A DNA stretch of 15,868 nt. Source: Bacteroidota bacterium (GTDB taxonomy: Bacteria; Bacteroidota; Bacteroidia; Bacteroidales; Prolixibacteraceae). The notes under the pieces were generated by a model. That model was given only the letters and a program-made list of their open reading frames with translations. It was not told the origin of the DNA and did no database searches. The stretch is from assembly GCA_030706665.1 (NCBI GenBank), contig JAUZOB010000039.1:1-15868 (forward strand), read 5' to 3'. Position numbers and translations under genes: made by a program. The first letter of the stretch is position 1. The number at the start of each line of letters is the position of its first letter. Positions 1 through 6,018 of the stretch are shown in pieces.

Positions 1-461
1 AGAATCAGGATACGCGTCGAATCTTCGTAAGAGAGAATCGCATTGACAACATCCGTAACGTGATGACGTTTTACCTCACGTCCGGATATCGGAGAAATCG
101 TTTGCCCTACCCTGGCAAAAAGCAACTTCAGATAATCATAGATTTCGGTAGAAGTTCCGACAGTCGAACGGGGATTTCGGGTATTCACCTTCTGCTCAAT
201 AGCAATAGCAGGAGGAATCCCTTTGATAAAATCAACTTCAGGCTTATTTATTCTTCCTAAAAATTGTCGGGCATATGCAGACAAACTCTCAACATACCGA
301 CGTTGCCCCTCAGCATATAGAGTATCGAAAGCCAAGGAAGACTTACCGGAACCCGACAGCCCGGTAACAACGATAAAGCGATTCCGGGGAATTTTAACCT
401 CTATATTCTTCAGGTTGTGGACCCTGGCTCCTTTAATATATATATATTGACTGTTACTCAT
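1..461 (-). CDS. uvrA: UvrABC excinuclease subunit A, N-terminal part (cut by window edge)
   Basis: UvrA is the damage-recognition ATPase of nucleotide excision repair; it loads UvrB onto damaged DNA in the cytoplasm. Only the first 153 codons are present; the family is about 940 residues, so the rest lies beyond base 1. The translation opens MSNSQYIYIKGARVHNLKN, followed by the first ABC Walker A GLSGSGKS (residues 34-41), the UvrA-specific block YVESLSAYARQFLG (56-69) and the IPPAIAIEQK and NPRSTVGTSTEIYDY segments, all standard for this family. The ATG at 459-461 matches the usual UvrA N-terminus. It is divergent from the sigma factor gene. A promoter-like element lies just upstream, which would give a very short leader. 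No oddity is seen in the visible part. Confidence 0.97.
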   Translation of the reverse strand, partial: MSNSQYIYIKGARVHNLKNIEVKIPRNRFIVVTGLSGSGKSSLAFDTLYAEGQRRYVESLSAYARQFLGRINKPEVDFIKGIPPAIAIEQKVNTRNPRSTVGTSTEIYDYLKLLFARVGQTISPISGREVKRHHVTDVVNAILSYEDSTRILI

Positions 462-478
462 TCTCGTGTATGTTATAA

Positions 479-509
479 CAAAGTTGATGATTTCTATATA
501 ATTTTCAAA
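479..509 (-). promoter_or_regulatory. Candidate Bacteroides-type promoter for uvrA
   Basis: On the minus strand there is TTTG (plus 506-509), a 19-base spacer, then CAACTTTG (plus 479-486), which matches the Bacteroidota -7 consensus TAnnTTTG at all but the first base. Transcription would start near 472, about ten bases before the uvrA ATG. This rests on motif and spacing only. Confidence 0.5.
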
Positions 510-526
510 TTTGTTCAGTGAGATCT

Positions 527-558
527 TTTGATTTAAAAAGATAAATAGCTTATATTAG
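527..558 (+). promoter_or_regulatory. Candidate promoter for the ECF sigma factor gene
   Basis: TTTG at 527-530 is followed after exactly 20 bases by TATATTAG (551-558), one mismatch from the Bacteroidota -7 box TAnnTTTG. A start near 565 would give a leader of about 90 bases. It sits back to back with the putative uvrA promoter. A similar TTAG-ending box precedes ppdK. Confidence 0.4.
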
Positions 559-654
559 CAATGCAAAATTAAGAAGAAAGTCCAACTAAATACCTCGGAG
601 GAACGCCTATCGCAACAGTTTTACTTTTTATTCAACTGAAAATAATAGAAAGTA

Positions 655-1248
655 ATGGATTACGCTGTAAAAATGAGCGATAACGAGCTAGTTGAAAAAT
701 ATGTCGAAGGCGATTTGTCTGCGATCGAGCTTCTTTTTAACCGTCACAGAAACAGGATCTACACTTATATTATCCTGATAGTCAAAAATCAACATCTGGC
801 AGAAGATATTTTCCAGGACACCTTTGTAAAGGTTATCCATTCTCTCTCAGTTAATCGTTATACTGAGAACGGGAAATTCATTTCCTGGGTAATCCGGATT
901 GCCCACAACCTGATCATCGATCACTATCGAAAAGAAAAACATCTCCACACGGTTTCAAGCGATGCCACCCCGGTCGATCTCTTTAACTCCCCCCGCTACT
1001 CAGATGTTAATATTGAAGACAATCTTATATCCGATCAGATTAATCACGAAATAAGGCTTCTGATTGACGAACTTCCCCTCGACCAGAAAGAAGTTATTAT
1101 TATGCGTCATTACCTGGGATTAAGCTTTAAAGAAATTGCAGACCAGACAGGAGTAAGTATCAACACAGCTTTAGGAAGGATGAGATACGCACTGATCAAC
1201 ATGAGAAAGATCATCGAAGAAAAAAAACTTTTGCTGTCTGTCTACTAA
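655..1248 (+). CDS. ECF-type RNA polymerase sigma-70 factor
   Basis: This is an alternative sigma factor that would direct RNA polymerase to a specific promoter set. Two sigma domains are recognisable in 197 residues. Region 2 (about 20-92) contains ELLFNRHRNRIYTY, the AEDIFQDTFVKV stretch typical of region 2.2, and FISWVIRIAHNLIIDHYRK. Region 4 (about 130-187) contains LPLDQKEVIIMRHYLGLSFKEIA followed by a helix-turn-helix, GVSINTALGRMRYAL. Region 3 is absent, as in ECF sigmas. No anti-sigma gene follows; the next reading frame is a small soluble protein on the same strand. The ATG at 655 is used here, but the in-frame ATG at 673 (MSDNELVEKY) is an equally good start because neither has a ribosome-binding site. 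The target regulon cannot be read from the sequence. Confidence 0.93.
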   Translation: MDYAVKMSDNELVEKYVEGDLSAIELLFNRHRNRIYTYIILIVKNQHLAEDIFQDTFVKVIHSLSVNRYTENGKFISWVIRIAHNLIIDHYRKEKHLHTVSSDATPVDLFNSPRYSDVNIEDNLISDQINHEIRLLIDELPLDQKEVIIMRHYLGLSFKEIADQTGVSINTALGRMRYALINMRKIIEEKKLLLSVY

Positions 1249-1277
1249 TAATTTGGAGTTTAAGCAATAATTAGTAG
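1242..1277 (+). terminator. Hairpin overlapping the sigma factor stop codon (possible weak terminator)
   Basis: CTACTAATAATT (1242-1253) and AATAATTAGTAG (1266-1277) pair over 12 positions with one mismatch around a 12-base loop. The left arm includes the sigma factor stop codon. The stem is AT-rich and is not followed directly by a T-tract, so it may be a weak terminator, a processing or stability element, or incidental. Confidence 0.3.
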
Positions 1278-1323
1278 CATACAACGTTTTAGGGTAAGTT
1301 TATCATTCACGAATCCCCTGCGT

Positions 1324-1551
1324 ATGATTAAAAATTTTACTCTAAAGATCGATTATTTCACGTTGCATATTGATCCGGAATTTAAGCCACAAGATAAAAC
1401 AACTCAAAGCGACTTAAAGTACCTGGCCTTGCCCACGATTCAAGAGCAGACCCCCTCTGAATGGGTCTGCACAAAAATAATCGGATATGCCCGAGCCTTA
1501 CGAACGTTAAAAAGTCAGTGCACAGGTGTGATCGAAACCATCATGAATTAG
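1324..1551 (+). CDS. Small uncharacterised Bacteroidales protein next to the sigma factor
   Basis: A 75-residue protein with no signal peptide or membrane segment. The C-terminal half, TPSEWVCTKIIGYARALRTL (43-62) and then a short tail ending GVIETIMN, resembles a pattern I associate with short Bacteroidales proteins (PSE, an IxxYxxAL helix, then TG-IE-I-N at the very end). I cannot confirm that without a search, and no function is known to me. It begins 76 bases after the sigma factor on the same strand and could share its transcript, although a hairpin lies between. A perfect 8-bp hairpin (GCAGACCC 1446-1453 with GGGTCTGC 1463-1470) lies inside the frame. An overlapping frame at 1461-1643 is less protein-like. 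A non-coding stretch remains possible. Confidence 0.5.
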   Translation: MIKNFTLKIDYFTLHIDPEFKPQDKTTQSDLKYLALPTIQEQTPSEWVCTKIIGYARALRTLKSQCTGVIETIMN

Positions 1552-1668
1552 AACGTGACACTCTTGCTTGCACGGGTAAAAATTTCCATATATCATCTGA
1601 CCGGGATCATCCTAAATTAAGCTTGTTTATCGCTGAATTTTAAATAAACTTAAAGATCGTCATGCAAT

Positions 1669-1701
1669 ATTGGCAAGGAATCTCTTTTTAAGTTATTTTT
1701 G
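1669..1701 (+). promoter_or_regulatory. Candidate Bacteroides-type promoter for pfp
   Basis: TATTTTTG at 1694-1701 matches TAnnTTTG exactly. ATTG at 1669-1672, 21 bases upstream, is one base from the -33 TTTG. The start would fall near 1708, about 38 bases before the pfp ATG. This suggests pfp is transcribed on its own rather than from the sigma factor promoter. Confidence 0.5.
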
Positions 1702-1745
1702 CGCGGTTCGATGAAGAAAATCTCAAATCAGAAAAAGAAATAAAG

Positions 1746-3401
1746 ATGACAATCAGCGCATTACAACAAGAGAGAGCAAATTATGCTCCTAAACTTCCCA
1801 AAGCACTTAAAGGAGCAGTTAAAATTGTTGAAGGCAAAAAGACTGAATCCGTAGCCGACCAGGCAGAAATCCTTAAATTATTCCCCAATACTTACGGAAT
1901 GCCTCTTCTTACTTTCGAAGAAGGTGGAGCAGCTTCTACAGCTCAGGCTTTTAATGTTGGGGTAATCCTTTCTGGCGGACAGGCACCAGGCGGACACAAC
2001 GTTATCTCAGGTCTGTTCGACGGTCTTAAATCCTTAAATCCTGAAAACAAACTATATGGTTTCCTTGGCGGTCCTGGCGGACTTGTTGATGGAGAATATA
2101 TGGAACTGACTGCTGACTATGTTGATGCTTACCGCAACACTGGTGGTTTTGATATTATTGGTTCAGGTCGTACCAAACTGGAAGAAGAATGGCAGTTTGA
2201 CAAAGGAGTTGAAGTTTGTAACAAACTTGGAATTAAAGCGATCGTTATCATCGGTGGTGATGATTCTAATACAAACGCATGCGTTCTTGCCGAATACTAT
2301 CTTCAGAAAAACACAGGGATTCAGGTTATCGGAGCTCCTAAAACAATCGATGGAGACTTAAAGAATGAAATGATTGAAACTTCTTTTGGTTTCGACACTG
2401 CATGTAAAGTATACTCAGAACTGATTGGTAACATCCAGCGTGATGCCAACTCAGCAAAAAAATACTGGCATTTTATTAAACTGATGGGACGTTCTGCTTC
2501 TCATATCGGTTTGGAATGTGCATTACAGACTCAGCCCAACATCACGTTAATTTCAGAAGAAGTAGCTGAAAAAGAAATGACTTTAGCTGAGATCGTTGAT
2601 TACATGGCTAAAATTATTGCAAAACGTGCTGACAACGGAAACAACTTCGGTACTGCATTAATTCCTGAAGGCCTTATCGAATTCATTCCTGAAATGAAAG
2701 TTTTGATCGATGAATTGAATGACCTGTTAGCTGAAGGTACTGAAAACGAAAAAACATTCAAGAGCCTGAAGAAAAAAGACCGTCTTGAATGGGTGAAAGG
2801 CCAGATCAGTGCTGACTCTGCAAAAGTATTCGGGTTATTACCTGAAGGAATTGCCAAACAGCTGACTCTTGATCGTGACCCTCACGGAAATGTTCAGGTT
2901 TCTAAAATCGAAACTGAGAAGTTATTGATCGAGATGGTTGAAAAACGTCTTGCCGAATTAAAAGAAGCCGGAAAATATAAAGGAAAATTCAGTGCACTGA
3001 ACCACTTCTTCGGATATGAAGGCCGTTGTGCTGCTCCTTCTAATTTCGATGCCGACTACTGCTATTCTCTTGGAAATACTGCAGCTATTCTGATCGGAAA
3101 CGGTAAAACAGGGTATATGGCATCTGTTCGTAACACTACAGCACCGGCAGATCAATGGATCGCAGGTGGTGTTCCTGTAACAATGATGATGAATATGGAA
3201 CGCCGTCATGGTCACATGAAACCGGTTATCCAGAAAGCTCTTGTTCGTCTGGACAGCGCTCCGTTCAAATATCTTGCTTCAAAACGTGAAGAATGGGCAG
3301 TTGAAACTGCTTACGTTTACCCGGGCCCAATTCAGTATTTCGGTCCTTCAAGCGTATGCGATCAAACGACTAGAACTTTACAACTCGAACAGGGGAAATA
3401 G
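1746..3401 (+). CDS. pfp: Diphosphate--fructose-6-phosphate 1-phosphotransferase (PPi-dependent PFK)
   Basis: This enzyme reversibly phosphorylates fructose 6-phosphate to fructose 1,6-bisphosphate using pyrophosphate instead of ATP, in cytoplasmic glycolysis and gluconeogenesis. At 551 residues it belongs to the long PFK type related to plant PFP. Visible motifs are the phosphate-binding GGQAPGGHN (77-85), GGDDSNTNA (170-178), the catalytic PKTIDGDLKN (198-207) with the base Asp202, and MGRSASHIGLE (247-257). Asp172 in GGDDS and Lys199 in PKTIDGD are the two residues that mark PPi rather than ATP use; ATP enzymes have Gly at both. The ATG at 1746 follows a purine-rich AAGAAATAAAG stretch and is the only sensible start. 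The gene is monocistronic, with its own promoter candidate and a strong terminator immediately after the stop. Confidence 0.97.
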   Translation: MTISALQQERANYAPKLPKALKGAVKIVEGKKTESVADQAEILKLFPNTYGMPLLTFEEGGAASTAQAFNVGVILSGGQAPGGHNVISGLFDGLKSLNPENKLYGFLGGPGGLVDGEYMELTADYVDAYRNTGGFDIIGSGRTKLEEEWQFDKGVEVCNKLGIKAIVIIGGDDSNTNACVLAEYYLQKNTGIQVIGAPKTIDGDLKNEMIETSFGFDTACKVYSELIGNIQRDANSAKKYWHFIKLMGRSASHIGLECALQTQPNITLISEEVAEKEMTLAEIVDYMAKIIAKRADNGNNFGTALIPEGLIEFIPEMKVLIDELNDLLAEGTENEKTFKSLKKKDRLEWVKGQISADSAKVFGLLPEGIAKQLTLDRDPHGNVQVSKIETEKLLIEMVEKRLAELKEAGKYKGKFSALNHFFGYEGRCAAPSNFDADYCYSLGNTAAILIGNGKTGYMASVRNTTAPADQWIAGGVPVTMMMNMERRHGHMKPVIQKALVRLDSAPFKYLASKREEWAVETAYVYPGPIQYFGPSSVCDQTTRTLQLEQGK

Positions 3402-3420
3402 TTTAATCCTTATAAATTCA

Positions 3421-3458
3421 AAAAGGGGTGTTCCAAACAATTGGGACACCCCTTTTTT
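3421..3458 (+). terminator. Rho-independent terminator of pfp
   Basis: GGGGTGTTCC (3425-3434) pairs with GGGACACCCC (3443-3452) with one G-T wobble, extended by AAAA/TTTT, with an 8-base loop and a six-T run at 3453-3458. It starts 20 bases after the pfp stop codon. Confidence 0.92.
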
Positions 3459-3481
3459 ACGTCCTTGGAGGAAACTACAAT

Positions 3482-3604
3482 ATGTTACAGGATGCAACTC
3501 CGGCAGAATTCCTTAAAGGTATATCGCAATTTCAGCAAAGCACAACTAAGGTCGATCAACCCTTGCTTTACCGTTCAACTACCCTTCCTTTACCCATTGG
3601 GTAG
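3482..3604 (+). CDS. Possible 40-residue open frame with ribosome-binding-like site
   Basis: The frame begins MLQDATPAEFLKGISQFQQS and ends PLPIG at a TAG inside the right arm of the palindrome at 3562-3621. GGAGG (3467-3471) precedes the ATG by about ten bases, which is unusual in this genome type, where clear Shine-Dalgarno sites are rare. I do not recognise the peptide. It lies after the pfp terminator, and its last third is the left arm of the palindrome, so it may be a remnant of a longer gene or chance. Low confidence. Confidence 0.18.
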   Translation: MLQDATPAEFLKGISQFQQSTTKVDQPLLYRSTTLPLPIG

Positions 3605-3621
3605 TTGAACGGTAAAGTAAG
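3562..3621. repeat. 60-base near-perfect palindrome between convergent genes
   Basis: CTTGCTTTACCGTTCAACTA with its trailing CCC (3562-3584) is complemented by 3599-3621 over 23 positions with a single G-T mismatch, around a 14-base centre (3585-3598). The centre contains a smaller palindrome, ACCCATTGGGT (3592-3602). No T-tract follows on either strand, so it is not a standard terminator. A partial copy of the arm, TAGTTGAA, recurs at 3624-3631. It could be a dispersed palindromic repeat, a miniature element remnant or a strong RNA hairpin. Confidence 0.85.
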
Positions 3622-3651
3622 GATAGTTGAATATTAGTCTTAGAATAGGCT

Positions 3652-3702
3652 AAAAAGAAAGCAGGACAAAGGAATCAAATGACTTCCCTGCCCTGCTTTT
3701 TA
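3652..3702. terminator. Two-way terminator between pfp side and DUF1015
   Basis: AAAGCAGG (3658-3665) pairs with CCTGCTTT (3692-3699), extended imperfectly inward by ACAAAGGAA and TTCCCTG around a short loop. A-rich sequence on the left and TTTTTATA on the right give T-tracts on both strands. On the minus strand it would end the serC-serA-DUF1015 transcript about 40 bases after the DUF1015 stop. Confidence 0.7.
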
Positions 3703-3741
3703 TATTGAATATGAATAGAACCGAATGTAAATATCGCCCGG

Positions 3742-4992
3742 TTAATCTATAAGATGGATTGCAAACCCTGAACGAAGTTTTGGCTCAAACCATGTTGTTT
3801 TTGGAGGCATAATATTTCCCGAATCGGCAATATCGATAAGTTGTTGCATTGAGACAGCATACAAAGCAAAAGCAACAGCCATTTCGCCGCTATCAACACG
3901 CTTTTTCAGTTCGCCCAAGCCTCTGATACCACCAACAAAATCAATCCGTTTATCAGTTCTTAAATCTTTAATTCCAAGAACTTCATCAAGGACCAGATTC
4001 GAGAGAATGGTCACATCAAGAACTCCAATGGGGTCGTTATCATCAAAAGTTCCTTCTTTGGCCTGCAGTGCGTACCATTGACCGCCAAGATACATTGAGA
4101 ACTCGTGCAACTTGGAAGGTTTATAAATTTCGGGGCCTTTAGCAGTAACAACGAAATTCTTTTCCAGTGCTGCCAGAAGTTCTTTTTCTGAAAGGCCGTT
4201 CAAATCTTTTACAACCCGATTGTAGTCAATAATCTTCAGTTGATTATCGGGGAAGTGAACTGCAAGGAAATAATTGTATTCCTCATTGCCGGTGTGGTTA
4301 GGATTTTTATCCCTTTTTTCTTTACCGACAAGAGCAGCAGCGGCAGTACGATGGTGACCGTCGGCTACATAAGTATAAGGAACCTTGGTTTTGAAAAGTT
4401 CTTCAATCCGTTTGTTGGTTGAAGCATCGTTTACGACCCAAAAATGATGTCCGAAACCATCTTCTGCCACAAAATCATATTCGGGAGCCTGATTTTTAAC
4501 GATGTTCTCAACAATTGCATCCAACTCGGGAACAGCAGGATAAGTAAAGAATACAGGTTCAACATTGGCATTATTAATGCGAACATGAATCATGCGGTCT
4601 TCTTCTTTATCTTTCCGGGTAAGTTCATGCTTCTTGATAATTCCATTCATATAATCGTCGACTGAAGCACAACCGACAATACCATATTGAGTCCGGCCTT
4701 CCATTGTCTGAGCATAGATATAGAAACGCTCTTCATTTTCCTGTACCAGCCAACCGTTTTTTCTGAACTTTTTAAAATTCTCGACCGATTTATCATACAC
4801 TTCCTGTGAATGAACATCAGTCCCGGCAGGACAGTCAATTTCAGAACGGGTAACATGAAGAAGAGAACAAGCCTTTCCTTCTGCCATACGGGCAGCTTCC
4901 TCAGCATTCATCACATCATAAGGCAGACAAGCCAGATCTTCAATAATTGATTTAGGCGGACGAAGTCCTTTGAATGGTTTTACCGTAGCCAT
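3742..4992 (-). CDS. DUF1015 family protein (ParB/SerK-like; serine-linked, function unproven)
   Basis: A 416-residue cytoplasmic protein with no signal or membrane segment. It matches DUF1015 by its N-terminal KPFKGLRPPK, LPYDVMNAEEA (23-33), an IIKKHELTRKDKEEDR block (118-133) and a central YVADGHHRTAAAA (208-220). The DGHHR motif (211-215) is the form seen in ParB-like nucleotide-binding folds, including the SerK and SbnI free-serine kinases. Its start is 24 bases after serA, so the two are almost certainly cotranscribed, and the unit ends at the terminator at 3652-3702. What is seen is the motif and the operon; that the protein handles serine or phosphoserine, for example as a serine kinase, is inference. 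The ATG at 4990-4992 gives the normal family N-terminus. Confidence 0.9.
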   Translation of the reverse strand: MATVKPFKGLRPPKSIIEDLACLPYDVMNAEEAARMAEGKACSLLHVTRSEIDCPAGTDVHSQEVYDKSVENFKKFRKNGWLVQENEERFYIYAQTMEGRTQYGIVGCASVDDYMNGIIKKHELTRKDKEEDRMIHVRINNANVEPVFFTYPAVPELDAIVENIVKNQAPEYDFVAEDGFGHHFWVVNDASTNKRIEELFKTKVPYTYVADGHHRTAAAALVGKEKRDKNPNHTGNEEYNYFLAVHFPDNQLKIIDYNRVVKDLNGLSEKELLAALEKNFVVTAKGPEIYKPSKLHEFSMYLGGQWYALQAKEGTFDDNDPIGVLDVTILSNLVLDEVLGIKDLRTDKRIDFVGGIRGLGELKKRVDSGEMAVAFALYAVSMQQLIDIADSGNIMPPKTTWFEPKLRSGFAIHLID

Positions 4993-5016
4993 AGTAATAT
5001 TGCGTTTTTTTTAATC

Positions 5017-5940
5017 TTATTTGTTAACCTGGTATTTTGCATTACCAGTTGCAAAGAAATCAACGATTTGACGGGCAGCAGCCAATCCGGCATTTACATT
5101 TGCCTCGGAAGTCTGAGCCCCCATTTTCTTAGGAGTAAAGAAATAACGACCTGCATATTTTTCTGCAAATACAGGAGCACAATCAGGAGCACAGTCTGAG
5201 ATGTATTTAAAATCAGGACGAGCTTCCATCAGTTTCAAGATGCCCTCTTCGCAGATTACCTCTTTACGTGCAGTATTCACCAACACCCCGCCTTTGGGCA
5301 TTTTATTCAACAAATCGAAATTGATCGATTTTTTAGTTTTGTCGTTAGCCGGAATATGTAAGGAAACATAGTTGCAGGTAGAATACAGTTCTTCAGCAGT
5401 GTCAACAACTTTTACACCTTCAGCCTCAACATCTGCTTTATTCACAAATGGGTCGAAAGCATAAACTTCCATTCCGAAACCTTTTGCAATAGCACCGACA
5501 CGACGACCGACGTTTCCATAGGCATGGATTCCGATTTTTTTACCCAATAATTCTGATCCTGATGTACCATTGTAGCCATTACGAGCCAGGTACACCATCA
5601 TGCCAATTGCAAGTTCGGCAACAGCATTTGAATTCTGTCCCGGAGTATTCATTGCAACTACTCCGTGAGCAGTAGCTGCAGCCAGGTCAATATTATCATA
5701 GCCTGCGCCTGCGCGTACAACAATCTTCAGTTGTTTTGCTGCATCCAGGACTTCGTTATCTACAATATCGCTACGGATAATCATAGCACTCGCCGAAGCA
5801 ACAGCTTCAAGCAACTCTGACTTTTGGGTATATTTCTCAAGCAGGGCAAGTTCGTATCCTGCGTTTTCAACTATCTCCCTAATTTGACTTACAGCAACAG
5901 GGGCAAAAGGTTTATCAGTTGCAATCAGTACTTTTTTCAT
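5017..5940 (-). CDS. serA: D-3-phosphoglycerate dehydrogenase, short Lys-type
   Basis: SerA oxidises 3-phosphoglycerate to 3-phosphohydroxypyruvate with NAD, the first step of serine synthesis. The 307 residues cover only the catalytic and NAD domains; the C-terminal ACT and intervening domains of longer SerA proteins are missing, so serine feedback through ACT is not expected. Seen are VRAGAGYDNID (75-85), the nucleotide fold around GKKIGIHAYGNVG (133-145), an NAD-specifying acid at Asp163 and Arg225 in NTARKE. Two departures stand out: the usual GxGxxG reads AYGNVG (140-145), and the catalytic-His position in the TPHxG motif is Lys271 (TPKKMGAQTSEA). The same His-to-Lys change is known from the Entamoeba/Bacteroides group (type IIIK), so the protein is probably active. 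serC lies upstream and DUF1015 follows. Confidence 0.94.
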   Translation of the reverse strand: MKKVLIATDKPFAPVAVSQIREIVENAGYELALLEKYTQKSELLEAVASASAMIIRSDIVDNEVLDAAKQLKIVVRAGAGYDNIDLAAATAHGVVAMNTPGQNSNAVAELAIGMMVYLARNGYNGTSGSELLGKKIGIHAYGNVGRRVGAIAKGFGMEVYAFDPFVNKADVEAEGVKVVDTAEELYSTCNYVSLHIPANDKTKKSINFDLLNKMPKGGVLVNTARKEVICEEGILKLMEARPDFKYISDCAPDCAPVFAEKYAGRYFFTPKKMGAQTSEANVNAGLAAARQIVDFFATGNAKYQVNK

Positions 5941-5964
5941 AGTAAGAAGTGTTTTTAGGATTTA

Positions 5965-6003
5965 ACAAAAAGAAACGATGCAGAAGAAATTCTTCTGCAT
6001 CGT
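5965..6003 (-). terminator. Hairpin with T-tract between serC and serA
   Basis: ACGATGCAGAAGAA (5975-5988) and TTCTTCTGCATCGT (5990-6003) are perfect complements; a realistic loop is AAATT. Read on the minus strand, the stem is followed by TTTCTTTTTG (5974-5965), the form of an intrinsic terminator. It starts 15 bases after the serC stop and lies 25 bases before the serA start, so it probably reduces or uncouples serA-DUF1015 expression relative to serC. Confidence 0.75.
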
Positions 6004-6018
6004 CCTGCTTAATATTTA

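Noticed and set aside
1446..1470. 8-bp perfect hairpin as a terminator after the sigma factor
   Set aside because: No T-tract follows on either strand and it lies inside a plausible coding frame.
1461..1643. 60-codon frame overlapping the small protein after the sigma factor
   Set aside because: It overlaps 1324-1551 in another frame, and its composition (many His, Arg and Ser) shows no protein-like pattern; the 75-residue frame is the better candidate.
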